Notes under the pieces: generated by a model
Databases searched by the model: none
The model's input: only the letters and a program-made list of their open reading frames with translations
What the model was told of the DNA's origin: nothing
DNA from: Firmicutes bacterium HGW-Firmicutes-8
GTDB taxonomy: Bacteria > Bacillota > Thermincolia > Thermincolales > UBA2595
DNA: 33,782 nucleotides
Assembly (NCBI GenBank): GCA_002840165.1
Contig: PGZN01000024.1
Span: 1 to 33,782, forward strand
Reading direction: 5' to 3'
Position numbers and translations under genes: made by a program
In this document: positions 21,578 through 30,168 of the stretch, in pieces
How the letters are laid out: each line of letters opens with the position of its first letter
How positions within the stretch are numbered: position 1 is the stretch's first letter

Positions 21578-21708
21578 TTAAATTTATAATAACTCTAAGT
21601 TAAACCGTCCGACCCATCAGTAGTCAAATATGACCGGTTAGGTCAAACCACAATGGAAAACACACCTTAACGCTGTGGAAGCATTATAATTCCAATTGGA
21701 AAAGCATT

Positions 21709-21737
21709 AGGGCGCCTGCCGGGCGCCCTTTTATTTT
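21709..21737 (+). terminator. Terminator after gerW-like gene
   Basis: AGGGCGCC-TGCCG-GGCGCCCT followed by TTTATTTTT. The stretch 21578-21708 before it has no gene. Confidence 0.85.
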
Positions 21738-21819
21738 TAGAAACGTTTTATAAAAAGCAATAATTACCATCTTTTTCATCATTATTATGGGTTTTTCGCC
21801 AAAAATCGCCAAGCCAGTA

Positions 21820-21848
21820 TTGACAAGCTTTTACAGTGGTGATAACAT
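21820..21848 (+). promoter_or_regulatory. Promoter upstream of the c-di-GMP riboswitch
   Basis: A perfect TTGACA (21820-21825), a 17-nt spacer and TAACAT (21843-21848). The transcript would start about 25 nt before the aptamer. Confidence 0.6.
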
Positions 21849-21881
21849 AATATTGAATAAAAAAATAGGGTAAAATTTTCT

Positions 21882-21962
21882 GTTGGGGCTAACTTGTTGA
21901 AAGGCAGGGGCGCAAAACTTCGGATCTAAGGTGGTTTACTATGATAGCCGGGTTGCCAGAAC
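21882..21962 (+). promoter_or_regulatory. Cyclic-di-GMP-I (GEMM) riboswitch aptamer
   Basis: The class I elements are in order. P1 is GTTGGGGC (21882-21889) with GCCAGAAC (21955-21962), six of eight pairs. P2 is CTTGTT-GAAA-GGCAGG (21893-21908), closed by a GNRA tetraloop. The joining sequence GGCGCAAAA is followed by CGGATCTAAGG and the 3' half ATGATAGCCGGGTTGCC. These match the known consensus (GACGCAAA, CGG-CUAA, GCCGGGUUGCC). It binds the second messenger c-di-GMP. The next gene, 255 nt downstream, starts the alpha-glucan operon. Confidence 0.88.
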
Positions 21963-21978
21963 GCTTTACATGAAGTTG

Positions 21979-22003
21979 ACCTGTTATCTGGCGGATAACA
22001 GGT
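21979..22003 (+). terminator. Hairpin after the riboswitch, possible expression platform
   Basis: ACCTGTTATC-TGGCG-GATAACAGGT is a perfect 10-bp stem starting 17 nt after the aptamer. No U-run follows directly, so terminator function is uncertain. From here to 22216 the sequence is AT-rich leader, with an isolated TATAAT at 22176-22181 that could be a second, riboswitch-independent promoter with a poor -35. Confidence 0.55.
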
Positions 22004-22216
22004 TAAGTTGTCTCCGGAGCACTTTATTTTTTCACAGATTTTTTACAAATCCATAACAATTTTACCAATATAGCAGGATTATGTAAGGCGCTTGAGAATA
22101 TAGAATAAGAAGATTTAATTTAAATACAGGTAGATATAATTACTTAATTAGAGTTCTTTTATCTATAGATTCACATATAATGTCCTTGCACTGTATTTTA
22201 GAGGAGGCTTCGCAGG

Positions 22217-22726
22217 ATGGTTGTTACCGTACCGGAATATGGTTTTCCCACTAGATATAATGACAATTACCTAGCCCTTTTGGTCAGGGACCCTAAGTGT
22301 ATTTTCGCCTACTGGGAATTTTCCGACGAACAAAAAGACCTGGTCGCCAGGGAGTTTAACTGTTCTTGGGGAGAAGTCCCGCTTATCATGAGGGTTTACG
22401 ATCTTACAGGCCTTAACTTTAACGGGCAAAACGCGCACAGCTATTTTGATATTTACTTCCACTCGCTGGCTGACAATTACTACGTCAAGGAAATAAGCCC
22501 TAACCATTCATATTGTGTAGATGTTGGGGTGATAACTCCGGACGGGCGTTTTGTTACATTGCTCAGGTCAAACGTAGTGGCTACCCCGCGCGACAGCCTG
22601 GCAGACGGTTCGGGGGTAGTAATGGCAGACCTCCTGGACAGACTGCAGTTGAGAGATGAACAAAAACAAACTGAGACTTTTAGCAGTGAGGGCGTTTACT
22701 TAAGCCCCGGGAAAGAAGATAATTAG
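22217..22726 (+). CDS. DUF4912-domain protein
   Basis: This 169-aa soluble protein starts at ATG 22217 with GAGGAGG upstream. The first ~125 residues match the DUF4912 pattern (LALLVRDPKCIFAYWEFS, then LIMRVYDLTGLNF, then FDIYFHSLADNYYVKE), a beta-sandwich-like domain often encoded next to GH57 and glycogen-type enzymes. The C-terminal 40 residues look disordered. It is the first gene of the operon, 26 nt before the GH57-GT4 gene. Biochemical function is unknown; a carbohydrate-binding or scaffold role is a guess. Confidence 0.8.
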   Translation: MVVTVPEYGFPTRYNDNYLALLVRDPKCIFAYWEFSDEQKDLVAREFNCSWGEVPLIMRVYDLTGLNFNGQNAHSYFDIYFHSLADNYYVKEISPNHSYCVDVGVITPDGRFVTLLRSNVVATPRDSLADGSGVVMADLLDRLQLRDEQKQTETFSSEGVYLSPGKEDN

Positions 22727-22752
22727 TGACGAATAAGAGGGAGGAGTAATCC

Positions 22753-25581
22753 GTGGCAAAAGGCTATCTGGCTTTGGTACTGCATGCGCATTTGCCTTAT
22801 GTCAGGCACCCGGAGAAGGAATACTACCTGGAGGAAAACTGGTTCTTTGAGGCCCTGACAGAAACATATATACCCCTGATAAAGGTTTTTGACAGTCTGC
22901 TTTACGATGGCGTGGATTTTAGGATTACCGTATCCTTATCCCCGCCATTGATTTCGATGATGGCTGATGGACTTCTTCAGCAGCGTTATTTACGCCATCT
23001 TAACAAAAGTATTGAGCTGGCGGAAAAAGAGGTTGAGCGGACCCGGGGAACCGAATTTGAAAACGTTGCTCAAATGTACCTGAACAGGTTTACGGAGAAT
23101 AAGGATATCTTTGTTAACCGCTATCAGATGAACCTGCTGGGGGCCTTCCGCAAGTTTCGCGAGATGGGCAAAGTTGAGCTTATAACATGCAGCGCTACTC
23201 ACGGTTATCTCCCCCTGATGATAAACAGGGAAGTCATCCAGGCCCAGGTTAAAGTTGCTGTTGACCTGTTTGGGCAGCACTTCGGCAGCCCGCCCAGAGG
23301 CATCTGGCTGCCCGAATGCGGGTACAACACCGGAGTTGACGAGATTCTCAAGGCTTTTGGAATTCAGTATTTCTTTGTTGATACCCATGGAATTATGTTT
23401 GCCACTCCGAGCCCGGCCCATGGAGTTTATACACCTCTGTATACACCTTCAGGGGTGGCTGCTTTCGGTCGTGACCTGGAGACCTCCAGGCAGGTTTGGG
23501 ATATGCATCAGGGATACCCGGGTGACTACAACTACCGCGAATTTTACCGTGATGTGGGATATGATTTGCCGATAGATTACATAAGTCCTTACATCGGGGA
23601 AAACAACCTCAGGATTGATACTGGGATCAAGTATTACCGGATTACGGGGAAAACCGACCAGAAACAGGTCTATAACCCATATATCGCTGCCGAGCGGGCC
23701 GCCGAACACGCGAGTAATTTTATGAATAACAGGGAGAAGCAGGCGGAACACCTGTCACCCCAAATGGATCGGCCGCCTATTATAGTAGCCCCGTACGATG
23801 CCGAATTGTTCGGCCACTGGTGGTATGAAGGTCCCCAGTGGATTGATTATCTGCTCAGGAAAATCCACTATGACCAGGACACAATAAAGACTATTACCCC
23901 CTGGGAGTATTTAAATCAATTTCCTACGAACCAGGTGGCTACCCTTCCCATGACCAGTTGGGGACATAAGGGGTATAGCGAAATGTGGCTTGACCCCGCC
24001 AATGATTGGATTTACCGGCATCTTCACCGGGCCGAGGACCGCATGGTGGAAGCGGCACTGGCTAATCCGAGGGCAGAAGCGCTTCAGGAGAGGGCCTTAA
24101 ACCAGATGGCCAGGGAGCTGCTGCTGGCCGAAAGCTCCGACTGGGCGTTTATCATGAGGATGGGGACATCTGTAGAGTACGCCCAGAAAAGGACCAAGGA
24201 CCATATTGCCCGGTTCAGCCGGCTGTACTGGGCGGTCAAAAACAATGACCTTGTTGAAGAGGAAATTACTAACCTGGAGAACCTCGATAACATTTTCCCG
24301 GATATAGATTTTCGGGTTTACAAACCTGATGTCCCGAATGTCATTCCTTTTGCCAGGGGCGGAACCGTTATGGTTGCCAAAAAGTCCCGGGTGCTTATGC
24401 TTTCATGGGAATTTCCGCCTAAGACTGTAGGCGGTCTGGCCAGGCACGTCTATGATTTATCGCGCGCCATGGCTGCCCAGGGGGACGAGGTGCATGTAAT
24501 CACCTGCCATGTGCCTGGGGTTAAATCATACGAAATGGTTGACGGTGTCCATGTGTACAGGGTCCATCCCAGCCATATGGAGACACAAGACTTTCTCGGC
24601 TGGGTGGAACGGCTCAATCTAGCCATGATTGACTGCGGCCGGAACCTTCTGAGGGTTCACCGGTTTGATTTGATTCATGCCCATGACTGGTTGGTAGCCG
24701 AGGCCGGGATAGCTCTCAAAAGCGCTTGGAAGATTCCTCTGGTGTCAACGATTCATGCCACCGAGTTTGGCCGAAACCGGGGTATCCATAATGATATTCA
24801 GCGCCATATCAATCAGGTTGAGTGGTGGCTTACATATGAGTCCTGGAAGGTTATCTGCTGCAGTAAATATATGGCCAGTGAACTGGCTCAGGTTTTCCAG
24901 CTGCCGGCTGATAAGATCAGAATAATTGCCAATGGGGTCGAAGTTAAGAATGTTATGCCACGGGTTGTTGACCCTAGTTTCCGCAACCATTACGCAGCTC
25001 CTCACGAAAAAATGATTTATTTTGTAGGCCGTCTCGTACCTGAAAAAGGGGTTCAGGTATTGATTGAATCTATGTCCAAGGTCTTAGCCCAATACCCGGA
25101 CGCCAAACTCATTATTTCCGGCAAAGGTTATTTTCAGGACCGGCTGCAGAACATGGTCTTGAGGCTCGGACTGGAGTCTAAGGTTTATTTTACGGGGTTC
25201 GCTGATGACGAAACCAGAAACATGCTTTTTGCCGGTTCCGATGTGGCAGTTTTTCCAAGCCTGTATGAGCCTTTTGGCATCGTAGCCCTTGAGGCTATGG
25301 CTACCCGGGTGCCTGTAATTGTGAGTGAAACGGGCGGGTTGGCTGAGGTTATCGAGCATGAGGTTGATGGGCTGAAGGTTTACCCCGATGATGTAGACAG
25401 CCTGGCTGGGGCAATTCTCCGAATCCTTAATGACCCCGACCTGGCCCAAAGATTAAGCCAGGCAGCCTGGAACAAGGTGAATTCAGTTTACAACTGGGGT
25501 GTTATTGCGACCGAAACGATAAAGGTGTACCAGGAGGTAATTTCGGAAGCTGCAAGTACGGTCTTTGCATCAAATCAGTAG
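22753..25581 (+). CDS. GH57 alpha-glucan branching enzyme fused to GT4 glycosyltransferase
   Basis: This 942-aa two-enzyme fusion starts at GTG 22753 (GAGGAG upstream). Residues 1-~530 are a GH57 branching-enzyme domain: HAHLPYVRHPE, the nucleophile E188 in GIWLPECGYN, and the acid/base D349 in PYDAELFGHWWYEGP. These positions agree with the archaeal GH57 branching enzyme from Thermococcus. Residues ~540-935 are a GT4 / glycogen synthase-like GT-B transferase: SWEFPPKTVGGLARH, HAHDWL, GRLVPEKG, and the EX7E motif E839-PFGIVAL-E847. One polypeptide could thus extend an alpha-1,4 chain and branch it. The donor may be supplied by the nucleotidyltransferase encoded next. Both active sites look intact. 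Confidence 0.92.
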   Translation: MAKGYLALVLHAHLPYVRHPEKEYYLEENWFFEALTETYIPLIKVFDSLLYDGVDFRITVSLSPPLISMMADGLLQQRYLRHLNKSIELAEKEVERTRGTEFENVAQMYLNRFTENKDIFVNRYQMNLLGAFRKFREMGKVELITCSATHGYLPLMINREVIQAQVKVAVDLFGQHFGSPPRGIWLPECGYNTGVDEILKAFGIQYFFVDTHGIMFATPSPAHGVYTPLYTPSGVAAFGRDLETSRQVWDMHQGYPGDYNYREFYRDVGYDLPIDYISPYIGENNLRIDTGIKYYRITGKTDQKQVYNPYIAAERAAEHASNFMNNREKQAEHLSPQMDRPPIIVAPYDAELFGHWWYEGPQWIDYLLRKIHYDQDTIKTITPWEYLNQFPTNQVATLPMTSWGHKGYSEMWLDPANDWIYRHLHRAEDRMVEAALANPRAEALQERALNQMARELLLAESSDWAFIMRMGTSVEYAQKRTKDHIARFSRLYWAVKNNDLVEEEITNLENLDNIFPDIDFRVYKPDVPNVIPFARGGTVMVAKKSRVLMLSWEFPPKTVGGLARHVYDLSRAMAAQGDEVHVITCHVPGVKSYEMVDGVHVYRVHPSHMETQDFLGWVERLNLAMIDCGRNLLRVHRFDLIHAHDWLVAEAGIALKSAWKIPLVSTIHATEFGRNRGIHNDIQRHINQVEWWLTYESWKVICCSKYMASELAQVFQLPADKIRIIANGVEVKNVMPRVVDPSFRNHYAAPHEKMIYFVGRLVPEKGVQVLIESMSKVLAQYPDAKLIISGKGYFQDRLQNMVLRLGLESKVYFTGFADDETRNMLFAGSDVAVFPSLYEPFGIVALEAMATRVPVIVSETGGLAEVIEHEVDGLKVYPDDVDSLAGAILRILNDPDLAQRLSQAAWNKVNSVYNWGVIATETIKVYQEVISEAASTVFASNQ

Positions 25582-25617
25582 GAACTATAAAATAGATAAG
25601 GGGGGTTGACCGGGTTA

Positions 25618-28038
25618 ATGAGAGCAGTAATAATGGCTGGAGGAAAGGGGTCTCGATTACGGCCCTTAACATGCAACAAACCGAAACCAATGGTGCCTGT
25701 CTTAAACAAACCGGTTATGGAATATGCCGTAGAATTGTTAAAAAAGCATAATATCCCCGATATTGCGGTCACGCTGCAGTATTTACCCGATGTGATCAAA
25801 GCATATTTTGGTGATGGGTCAAAGAACGGTGTAAACCTGGCGTATTTTGAAGAAACTACCCCCTTGGGGACGGCGGGCAGTGTAAAAAACGCCGAGGAAT
25901 TCCTTAATGAAACGTTCCTCGTGATCAGCGGAGACGGGATAACAGATTACAACCTCACCGAGGCGGTTAAGTTTCACCGGCAAAAGGGTGGTCTGGTGAC
26001 GATTGTTTTGGCCAAAGTAGCAAACCCCTTGGAATATGGGGCCGTAATGTGTGATGATGACAGCCGGATTATCAGGTTCCTGGAGAAGCCCAGCTGGGGA
26101 GAGGTCTTTAGTGATACCGTAAACACAGGCATCTATGTTATCGAACCGGAAATCTTTCAATATTTTGCGAAAGATGTTTTTTTTGATTTCAGCAAGGATC
26201 TTTTTCCGCTGTTGATGGCGGAAGGGAAGCCTATGTACGGGTATGTTTGCTCAGGTTACTGGTCAGATATCGGAAGTCTTGAACAATACCGCCAAACCCA
26301 CAACGACCTGTTGGATGGGTTGATTCAGGTTGAGGTTGAAGGGAACAAAGTTGAAGAAGGGTTGTGGGTTGGTAAGGATACCGTACTCGAACCGGGAGTG
26401 AAAATTGAGGGAAAACCGATATATATTGGCGACAACTGCAGCATAGAGGCGGGGGTCAGACTTGGCCAGTATACTGTATTGGGCTGCCATAATACTATCC
26501 ACAGCGGGTCTTCTTTAAAACGAAGCATCCTCTGGGACTATAATTTTTTGGACCACGAGGTAGAACTCCGCGGGACGACAATCTGCAACCATACTCAAAT
26601 TCAAGCCAATTCAGCCCTTTATGAGGGTTCTGTTATTGGGGATAACAGTTTAGTTGGCCGCAGGGTAATTGTTAAACCACAGATTAAAATTTGGCCGAAC
26701 AAGGTTGTGGAAGACAATGCAGTGATGACTGACTCCCTAATATGGGGCGAGGTTTACCATAAAAGCCTGTTCTCCACCCATGGGGTAGCGGGAATTACGA
26801 ATATCGAGATTTCCCCCGAAATGGTTGTCAAACTTGCCGTTGCCCATGGTTCCACAATTCCTCAGGGGGCGCATGTAGTTATCAGCCATGATTACCACAG
26901 GTCTTCCCGGGTTATTAAGAAGGCTTTTGCTGCCGGGCTGCTAGCAGCCGGGATAAACGTTTCTGATATCGGGGTCACCACGACACCGATTACGCGGTAT
27001 GCCGTCAAGAGTCTGCAGGCTAAAGCCGGTGTTCATATCCGGATTCTGCCCCCTCATAACGGCACCCGCATAATTCTCGAGTTTCTTGATGACAATGGGA
27101 TTAATATCAGTAAAGACATGGAACGTAAGATAGAAAATACATATATTCAGGAGGACTTCCGCCGGGCCGAGATTCAAAACCTGGGGGAAATCAAGTATGT
27201 TCCTCAACTGGCCGAAGCTTACAGGGACGGGCTGTTAAAGACAATAAACCAGGATATGGTAAAACGCTGCCGGTTGAGACTGCTGGTGGCCTACGACTAC
27301 CGTAACCTGGGCTGGTTTATCCCTCCCTTTTTTGAAAAACTGGGCTGTCAGGTGACGACGGTTAACTCAGTGGATTACTCCTTAGATGATGTTGCCGGCC
27401 TTGTTCAGGACAACCATGCTGATTTGGGAGTTTTTTTAAACAGCAATGCCGATGATGTTATCCTGTTTACGCCAGCCGGTGAAGCTATTAGAGATGAGAA
27501 GCTGATGATTCTGTGGGCCTATATTTTACTGGACAGGTTAGGAGAAAAGGAGATTGGGATTCCGATAACTGCTCCGTCGGCTATTGAAAAAATCGCTGCC
27601 GATTTGGGTGGGAAGGTAATCAGGACGAAAGCCAACCCCAGGGCCCTGATGGAGGTGTCCAAGGAAAGCATGTATCAACCCTTGTTTGATGGGACATATG
27701 TGTTTTTAAAAGTGCTGGAATACCTTCAGGTCAAAGGGACTGACATGACGAGCATGATGGATTCGCTGCCTAAGAGCTATATTTACAAGAAAGAAGTTGA
27801 GTGTCCTTGGTCCGTGAAGGGGACAGTGATGAGGCGGTTGATTGAAGATGCCAAGAAAGAGAAAGTAGAACTTTTAGACGGGGTTAAGATATTTTCTGAA
27901 GGCGGCTGGACTCTGGTCCTGCCGGACTGTGAGGAGACGATCTTTAGGGTCGTCAGCGAGGCCCCGACATACGAGGCGGCTGAAAAACTGGCTGACTATT
28001 ACACAAGTAAAATAGAACAGTATAAATCTGCAGGCTAA
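25618..28038 (+). CDS. Sugar nucleotidyltransferase - left-handed beta helix - degenerate phosphohexomutase fusion
   Basis: This 806-aa protein starts at ATG 25618; TTG 25606 touches the GGGGG tract and is less likely. Residues 1-~235 are a nucleotidyltransferase (GGKGSRLRP at 8-16, ISGDG, EKPSWGE, NTGIYV), which makes an NDP-sugar from sugar-1-phosphate. Residues ~250-375 hold hexapeptide repeats of a left-handed beta helix. Residues ~385-805 have the phosphoglucomutase/phosphomannomutase fold, but its active site is altered. The TASHNP serine position is P479 (LPPHNG), the DGDADR metal loop is N608-SNAD-D613, and the GEXSGH loop is KESM at 682. The transferase looks active and the mutase does not. 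Full-length relatives are known and often annotated as mannose-1-phosphate guanylyltransferase. Confidence 0.88.
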   Translation: MRAVIMAGGKGSRLRPLTCNKPKPMVPVLNKPVMEYAVELLKKHNIPDIAVTLQYLPDVIKAYFGDGSKNGVNLAYFEETTPLGTAGSVKNAEEFLNETFLVISGDGITDYNLTEAVKFHRQKGGLVTIVLAKVANPLEYGAVMCDDDSRIIRFLEKPSWGEVFSDTVNTGIYVIEPEIFQYFAKDVFFDFSKDLFPLLMAEGKPMYGYVCSGYWSDIGSLEQYRQTHNDLLDGLIQVEVEGNKVEEGLWVGKDTVLEPGVKIEGKPIYIGDNCSIEAGVRLGQYTVLGCHNTIHSGSSLKRSILWDYNFLDHEVELRGTTICNHTQIQANSALYEGSVIGDNSLVGRRVIVKPQIKIWPNKVVEDNAVMTDSLIWGEVYHKSLFSTHGVAGITNIEISPEMVVKLAVAHGSTIPQGAHVVISHDYHRSSRVIKKAFAAGLLAAGINVSDIGVTTTPITRYAVKSLQAKAGVHIRILPPHNGTRIILEFLDDNGINISKDMERKIENTYIQEDFRRAEIQNLGEIKYVPQLAEAYRDGLLKTINQDMVKRCRLRLLVAYDYRNLGWFIPPFFEKLGCQVTTVNSVDYSLDDVAGLVQDNHADLGVFLNSNADDVILFTPAGEAIRDEKLMILWAYILLDRLGEKEIGIPITAPSAIEKIAADLGGKVIRTKANPRALMEVSKESMYQPLFDGTYVFLKVLEYLQVKGTDMTSMMDSLPKSYIYKKEVECPWSVKGTVMRRLIEDAKKEKVELLDGVKIFSEGGWTLVLPDCEETIFRVVSEAPTYEAAEKLADYYTSKIEQYKSAG

Positions 28039-28050
28039 AGGGGGATTAAT

Positions 28051-30057
28051 GTGCCCAGACCACTGGTAATCGGTAATGGCGCAATGCTTGTCAACTTCGA
28101 CCCGGGAGCCAATATGAGGGATTTGTACTACCCGTTTGTGGGGCAGTGGAATCATATTCAGGGGAATAAAAACAGCCTCGGCGTATGGGTTGAAGATAAG
28201 TTTACCTGGTGTGACGAATCAAGCTGGGAAAGGTTCTTAAGGTACCTGAAAGAAACCCTTGTTACCTGTGTACAGCTGACTAATAAAGAGCTGGGGTTAT
28301 CTTTACAGATAAATGACTGTGTGCATTACCATGACAATATTTATATTAAAAAGGTGGAAGTAAAAAATCTCACTGACCGGCACAGGGAGGTCAGACTGTT
28401 TTTTACGCACGACTTTTCGATTGACGAATCTGAAGTCGGTGACACAGCTTTATACGAACCCGAGCTGGGGGTCGTTTACCACTATAAAAAAGGCAAGTAC
28501 TTTATGATTAACGGTTTCTCGGGGACCGGAGGCATCTACCAATACGCCACCGGGACTAAAAGGTTCAGGGGTGCTGAGGGCACGTGGAGGGATGCCGAAG
28601 ACGGGCACTTACAGGGTAACCCCATCGCTCAGGGGTCGGTTGACAGTACTATCAGTTTCCGTCTTGATTTACCGCCCAATGAGAAGGATATAGTGTATTA
28701 TTGGATTTCCATCGGCAAGAACTTCCAGGAAGCCCGCCGCTTGAATGAATATGTTGTCCAGCGTTTTCCGGAAACGATTATCCAGTCCGTCGAGGCTTAC
28801 TGGCGGCAGTGGGTGAATAAAATAAACTATGACGGGATAAACCTGCCGGAAGATGTTATGGGGCTGTATAAACGCAGCCTCCTGATTATCCGGACGCAGT
28901 TTGATAAACGGGGGGCGGTCACGGCCGCTAACGATTCAGACATTATGCAGTATAACCGGGACCATTACAGTTACTGCTGGCCAAGGGACGGGGCGATGGT
29001 TTCTTATGCCCTGATCCGGGCAGGTTACCCGGAAATGACTAAGCCTTTTTTCCACTTCTGTGAGAATGCCCTTACTTCAGGCGGGTTCCTGCTTCACAAA
29101 TACAACCCGGACGGTTCGGTGGGGTCCAGCTGGCACCCCTGGATACGTGAAGGGAAGCCGCAGCTGCCGATCCAGGAAGATGAAACAGCTTTGGTTCTGT
29201 TCGCCTTATGGGAGTTTTACGAACAAACCAAGGATATTGAATTTGTATTACTGTTATACAGGTCACTTATTCGTCCGGCCGGCAATTTTATGGTCAAATT
29301 TATGTATGAGAACCTGAATCTTCCTTATGAGAGCTATGACCTCTGGGAGGAACGGCGGGGAGTGTTTACTTTTACGGCCTCAGCAGTATATGGTGGCTTA
29401 AAAGCGGCGGCCAATTTTGCCGAACTGTTTGCTGATTACCTTAGGGCCAGTGTTTATAAAGAAACTGCTGAAAAAGTCAAAAAGGGCATTCTTACTCATC
29501 TTTATGATGAATCCCTGAACCGTTTTATCCGGGGTGTCTATGTGAAGGAAGACGGTTCACTGACCAAGGACCTGACGATGGAAAGCAGTGTTTACGGGGT
29601 TTCCCAATTCGGGGTCCTGCCGCCTGATGATAAAAGGGTGGAGTCAACGATAAATGCCATCGACTCCGGTCTCTGGGTGAAGACTGACATCGGTGGAATA
29701 GCGCGTTACACCAATGATTATTACTTCGCCAAGTCCTCTGATATTGCTAACGTACCGGGTAACCCGTGGTTCATCTGTACTTTATGGGTTGCCGAATGGC
29801 ACATTTCCAAGGCCAAATCAGTGGAGGAACTCGTCAAACCGGTACAGCTGCTGCAGTGGGTAACGAAGCATGCCATGCCGAGCGGCATTCTCTCTGAGCA
29901 GATTCACCCATATACCGGGGAACCCCTCTCTGTAGCTCCCCTCACCTGGTCCCACTCGGCCTATGTGCTGACAGTCCGGCTGCTGATCGAGAAGATGAAG
30001 GAACTGACCTGCAGTGAGGTATGCAATCTTCCTCCAATAGGGAAAACTTTTGACTAA
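28051..30057 (+). CDS. GH15 glucoamylase-type glycoside hydrolase
   Basis: This 668-aa protein starts at GTG 28051 (AAAGGGGG upstream), 12 nt after the previous gene, with no signal peptide, so it is cytoplasmic. A beta-sandwich N-terminal domain (~1-260) precedes the (alpha/alpha)6 barrel (~270-650). GH15 features are DHYSYCWPRDGAM, the acid glutamate in YDLWEER (E433/E434), GGIARYTNDYYF, and the base E616 in LSEQIHPYTGEP. The family includes glucoamylase, glucodextranase and trehalase; the barrel resembles the bacterial glucoamylase/dextranase group. In this operon it may trim or mobilise the polymer made by the GH57-GT4 enzyme. A hairpin terminator follows. Confidence 0.92.
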   Translation: MPRPLVIGNGAMLVNFDPGANMRDLYYPFVGQWNHIQGNKNSLGVWVEDKFTWCDESSWERFLRYLKETLVTCVQLTNKELGLSLQINDCVHYHDNIYIKKVEVKNLTDRHREVRLFFTHDFSIDESEVGDTALYEPELGVVYHYKKGKYFMINGFSGTGGIYQYATGTKRFRGAEGTWRDAEDGHLQGNPIAQGSVDSTISFRLDLPPNEKDIVYYWISIGKNFQEARRLNEYVVQRFPETIIQSVEAYWRQWVNKINYDGINLPEDVMGLYKRSLLIIRTQFDKRGAVTAANDSDIMQYNRDHYSYCWPRDGAMVSYALIRAGYPEMTKPFFHFCENALTSGGFLLHKYNPDGSVGSSWHPWIREGKPQLPIQEDETALVLFALWEFYEQTKDIEFVLLLYRSLIRPAGNFMVKFMYENLNLPYESYDLWEERRGVFTFTASAVYGGLKAAANFAELFADYLRASVYKETAEKVKKGILTHLYDESLNRFIRGVYVKEDGSLTKDLTMESSVYGVSQFGVLPPDDKRVESTINAIDSGLWVKTDIGGIARYTNDYYFAKSSDIANVPGNPWFICTLWVAEWHISKAKSVEELVKPVQLLQWVTKHAMPSGILSEQIHPYTGEPLSVAPLTWSHSAYVLTVRLLIEKMKELTCSEVCNLPPIGKTFD

Positions 30058-30061
30058 ACAC

Positions 30062-30086
30062 GAAAACTCGCCAGCGGCGGGTTTTC
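30062..30086 (+). terminator. Terminator after the GH15 gene
   Basis: GAAAACTCGCC-AGC-GGCGGGTTTTC has an 11-bp stem with one G-U pair and an internal T tract in its 3' arm. A TATAAT at 30125-30130 beyond it probably belongs to the ABC operon promoter, though no good -35 is seen. Confidence 0.75.
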
Positions 30087-30168
30087 TTAATTCCTTACAG
30101 CTATATAAGAGCGGGAAACTGTGTTATAATAGAAAAACATAAAAAGGACGATGATGAGAGGTAGAAAA

